This document shows, one piece after another, positions 38,639 through 40,154 of a DNA stretch of 40,154 nt. The stretch spans positions 1-40,154 of the IMG/VR virus record IMGVR_UViG_3300050821_005496. One strand, 5' to 3'. Origin of the DNA: a virus. Positions within the stretch are counted from its first letter, which is position 1. Each line of letters opens with the position of its first letter. A program made the translations under genes and the position numbers. A model generated the notes under the pieces. That model had not been told where the DNA came from, searched no databases, and saw only the letters and a list, made by a program, of their open reading frames with translations.

Positions 38639-39680
38639 TTTTATCCTTTAAAATATCATTCAAAATTAACAAATTATTAGGATTTTCTTCTTGAATATGA
38701 TTACGAAGTAAATCTAATGGTTCAATAATATTATAGTTACTATAAGTAACTTTATTAGATTCATCTTGTTTAAATTCTGGAATAATAAAATATTCATAAC
38801 CAGATAGTCTTTCAGATATCTTTTCTTTATTCCAGGATGATATTACTTGTAAACATACTCTTTCTTTAGGCAATAGCATCATCTTTTCATCATCACAAAG
38901 ATCTTTATCATAAATTCTTACATAATGTTTAGATTTAGTATTAGGTAATCTAATTACTTTTCTATTATTTAATTCATCTACACTAAATAGTAAACAACCA
39001 CCTATTTGATTTAAATCAGATTTATTAAATTTATTTTGAATTAATGATCCACCATAATGAACTGACCCTATTTCTTGTGGTAGGTGGATATCTCCTGATA
39101 AAATAGGAAAGTTATATTGATTAGGTAAATAAGAATCAGATCTTTGTCCAGATTCATACATACAATCTTTAAAATTTTGGTGAGTTAATCCCACAAGACA
39201 ATTATCTTGATATTGAGTTAATAATTCATAAACTGTTCCAACATTAGATGAGTATGGTATGCAACCAAATTTATAACCAAATCTTTCAATAATTTCTGGT
39301 TCTTTAATAAATCTATCAACCCAAGCTTCAATTAATCCAGTATTAGATATACCTTTATTTTCATTTAATATATCATGATTACCATCAAAATACCAGTGTT
39401 CAGTACCAGTATCTTTACAAGTGGCTCTTAATTTTCTATAAGCTAAATAAATACCATGTAATGTTTGACATGTTTGAAATTCAGTAACTTGAACAGTATC
39501 ACCTAATCCTACTAAGATTTTAGGTTTATATTTATATAAACACTCACATATAAAATCAACACCAGTTAATATATTATTTAATTCTCGTGTTAAACCGTTT
39601 GAATCTAGTTGATTAAAAGGTGGGAAGCTGCCTACGTCTCGGAAATGTATGTCAGAATATGAAAGTATTAAATTATTCAC
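38616..39680 (-). CDS. Mre11/SbcD-like nuclease (T4 gp47-like)
   Basis: 354 residues. Phosphoesterase motifs in order: ILSYSDIHFRD (Asp10, His12), ILVGLGDTVQVTEF (Asp61), WYFDGNHDILNEN (Asn101, His102, Asp103), GLTHQNF, and ILSGDIHLPQ as the last metal-binding G-D-x-H. The C-terminal 150 residues should be the capping and Rad50-binding part. Expected activity: Mn-dependent DNA exo/endonuclease. Four-base overlap with the zinc gene upstream. Confidence 0.8.
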   Translation of the reverse strand: MNNLILSYSDIHFRDVGSFPPFNQLDSNGLTRELNNILTGVDFICECLYKYKPKILVGLGDTVQVTEFQTCQTLHGIYLAYRKLRATCKDTGTEHWYFDGNHDILNENKGISNTGLIEAWVDRFIKEPEIIERFGYKFGCIPYSSNVGTVYELLTQYQDNCLVGLTHQNFKDCMYESGQRSDSYLPNQYNFPILSGDIHLPQEIGSVHYGGSLIQNKFNKSDLNQIGGCLLFSVDELNNRKVIRLPNTKSKHYVRIYDKDLCDDEKMMLLPKERVCLQVISSWNKEKISERLSGYEYFIIPEFKQDESNKVTYSNYNIIEPLDLLRNHIQEENPNNLLILNDILKDKNESITSN

Positions 39681-39862
39681 TCTTCAACTTTCCCACAAAC
39701 ATTGCAATAATAAGTAGTACCAGCATAATCTCTTGAAATATCCCAATTATGAGAACATTCTTTTTGAAGTTCTACTATAGTATTTTCAAACTTTTTTCTA
39801 GCTTTTAAATATTTAATATCATTTTCTTGAATTAACTTTTTAATTTGTTTTTTAGTTTTCAT
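39677..39862 (-). CDS. small zinc-binding helical protein
   Basis: 61 residues: MKTKKQIKKLIQENDIKYLK, an amphipathic charged helix, then KECSHNWDISRDYAGTTYYC with NVCGKVEE, giving C-x-H..C-x2-C zinc ligands at the C-terminus. It starts five bases after conserved element D and is the first gene of the recombination operon. Function unknown. Confidence 0.6.
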   Translation of the reverse strand: MKTKKQIKKLIQENDIKYLKARKKFENTIVELQKECSHNWDISRDYAGTTYYCNVCGKVEE

Positions 39863-39865
39863 AAT

Positions 39866-39915
39866 TACTTATCGGAATATTTTTCTAAAACAAAAGGGTT
39901 ATTTTTAGATAACCC
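39866..39915 (-). terminator. terminator-like hairpin plus conserved element copy D
   Basis: Minus strand: GGGTTAT-CTAAAA-ATAACCC, a 7-bp stem with 6-base loop, followed at once by TTTTGTTTT, a rho-independent-type terminator for the gene at 39922-40152. The T-tract is part of the conserved element (CCTTTTGTTTTAGAAAAATA then TTCCGATAAGT), whose right end lies just before the start at 39862. So the same block may end one transcript and begin the next. Confidence 0.6.
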
Positions 39916-39921
39916 TCTTTT

Positions 39922-40152
39922 TTATTTCAATTTATTTTTAAATTTCTTCTTACGAATATCAGGATCAAATTTATCAATCAAAATCCTTAATTTATTTCTT
40001 ATCAATTTCATTTCTTTATTCCATATTTTATTCTTAACTAAAAATTCCTTTTCTACTAAAATATATGCATTCATTTCATCAATAAGAACTTCTTTACAAT
40101 AACCAGTATCTAATAATGCTTTTCTTAATTTCTTCAATGAAGATTTTGACAA
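39922..40152 (-). CDS. small basic helical protein, possibly cut by the window edge
   Basis: At least 76 residues, ending in a strongly basic tail (DPDIRKKKFKNKLK). The open frame runs to a TTG at 40152, at the edge, so the real start may lie outside. Seen: SSLKKLRKALLDTGYCKEVL, then MNAYILVEKEFLVKNKIWNK. Helical with basic patches. No motif recognised. It ends just before the terminator at 39.9 kb. Confidence 0.5.
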   Translation of the reverse strand: MSKSSLKKLRKALLDTGYCKEVLIDEMNAYILVEKEFLVKNKIWNKEMKLIRNKLRILIDKFDPDIRKKKFKNKLK

Positions 40153-40154
40153 AT

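Overview
The window is a piece of a large tailed double-stranded DNA bacteriophage genome. It is AT-rich (base composition judged by eye) and every supported gene lies on the minus strand, packed head to tail with ATGA/TAATG overlaps. It carries phage hallmark genes: portal, large terminase, tail and adhesin proteins, endolysin, RuvC-type resolvase, a Rad50/Mre11 pair and a homing endonuclease. No integrase, repressor or plus-strand gene was seen, so a virulent phage is likely. Lipobox and Sec signal peptides on phage proteins point to a host with a Sec pathway, probably Gram-negative. The host cannot be named from the sequence.

Read in the direction of transcription (high to low coordinates), the regions are as follows. 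(1) 40.2-33.2 kb is a replication/recombination/late-transcription block: zinc protein, Mre11-like nuclease, small protein, Rad50-like ATPase, HAD 3'-phosphatase, RuvC-like resolvase, two unknowns, and a protein whose N-terminus resembles a T4 gp55-type sigma factor. The order resembles the T4 47-46-55 neighbourhood. (2) 33.2-29 kb holds many small genes, a dCMP-deaminase-like enzyme, a GC-rich structured RNA candidate (31831-31974) and a free-standing HNH endonuclease. (3) 29-26 kb holds a Nudix hydrolase, a small membrane protein next to an M15-type endolysin, and a papain-like protease. (4) 26-19 kb holds a tail-like protein that seems to need a +1 frameshift, a ParB-like protein, two lipoproteins with duplicated signal sequences, a DUF1599/Nmad1-like protein and a metallophosphoesterase resembling T5 A1. 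(5) 20.8-10.4 kb is the adhesion module: a seven-repeat delta-60 propeller protein, two secreted-looking fibre proteins (one extremely glycine-rich with about 155-residue super-repeats), two small YAKI-type proteins and a baseplate-like Ig-fold protein. (6) 10.3-5.9 kb is a run of small, mostly unrelated genes that share one N-terminal peptide. (7) 5.9-0 kb holds a large terminase split by an HNH-bearing intein, the portal, an ADP-ribosyltransferase-like protein and the start of an ATP-grasp/PurD-like gene.

The most striking signal is the recurrent N-terminus M-N-K-A-Q-K-L-[IL]-x-x-[hydrophobic]-x-E-[DE] on about 17 different genes, including an ADP-ribosyltransferase-like protein and a Nudix hydrolase. 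It resembles, by analogy, the capsid-targeting sequences of T4 internal proteins and Alt, which the prohead protease trims after hydrophobic-x-E. I infer a large set of co-packaged internal (probably injected) proteins built by moving a targeting cassette between cargoes. A decayed chimera at 6178-6284 is a fossil of that shuffling. Two families of intergenic elements, conserved around 8.2, 10.3, 35.6 and 39.9 kb and around 3.0, 23.6 and 30.3 kb, probably mark promoters or processing/termination points of the minus-strand operons.
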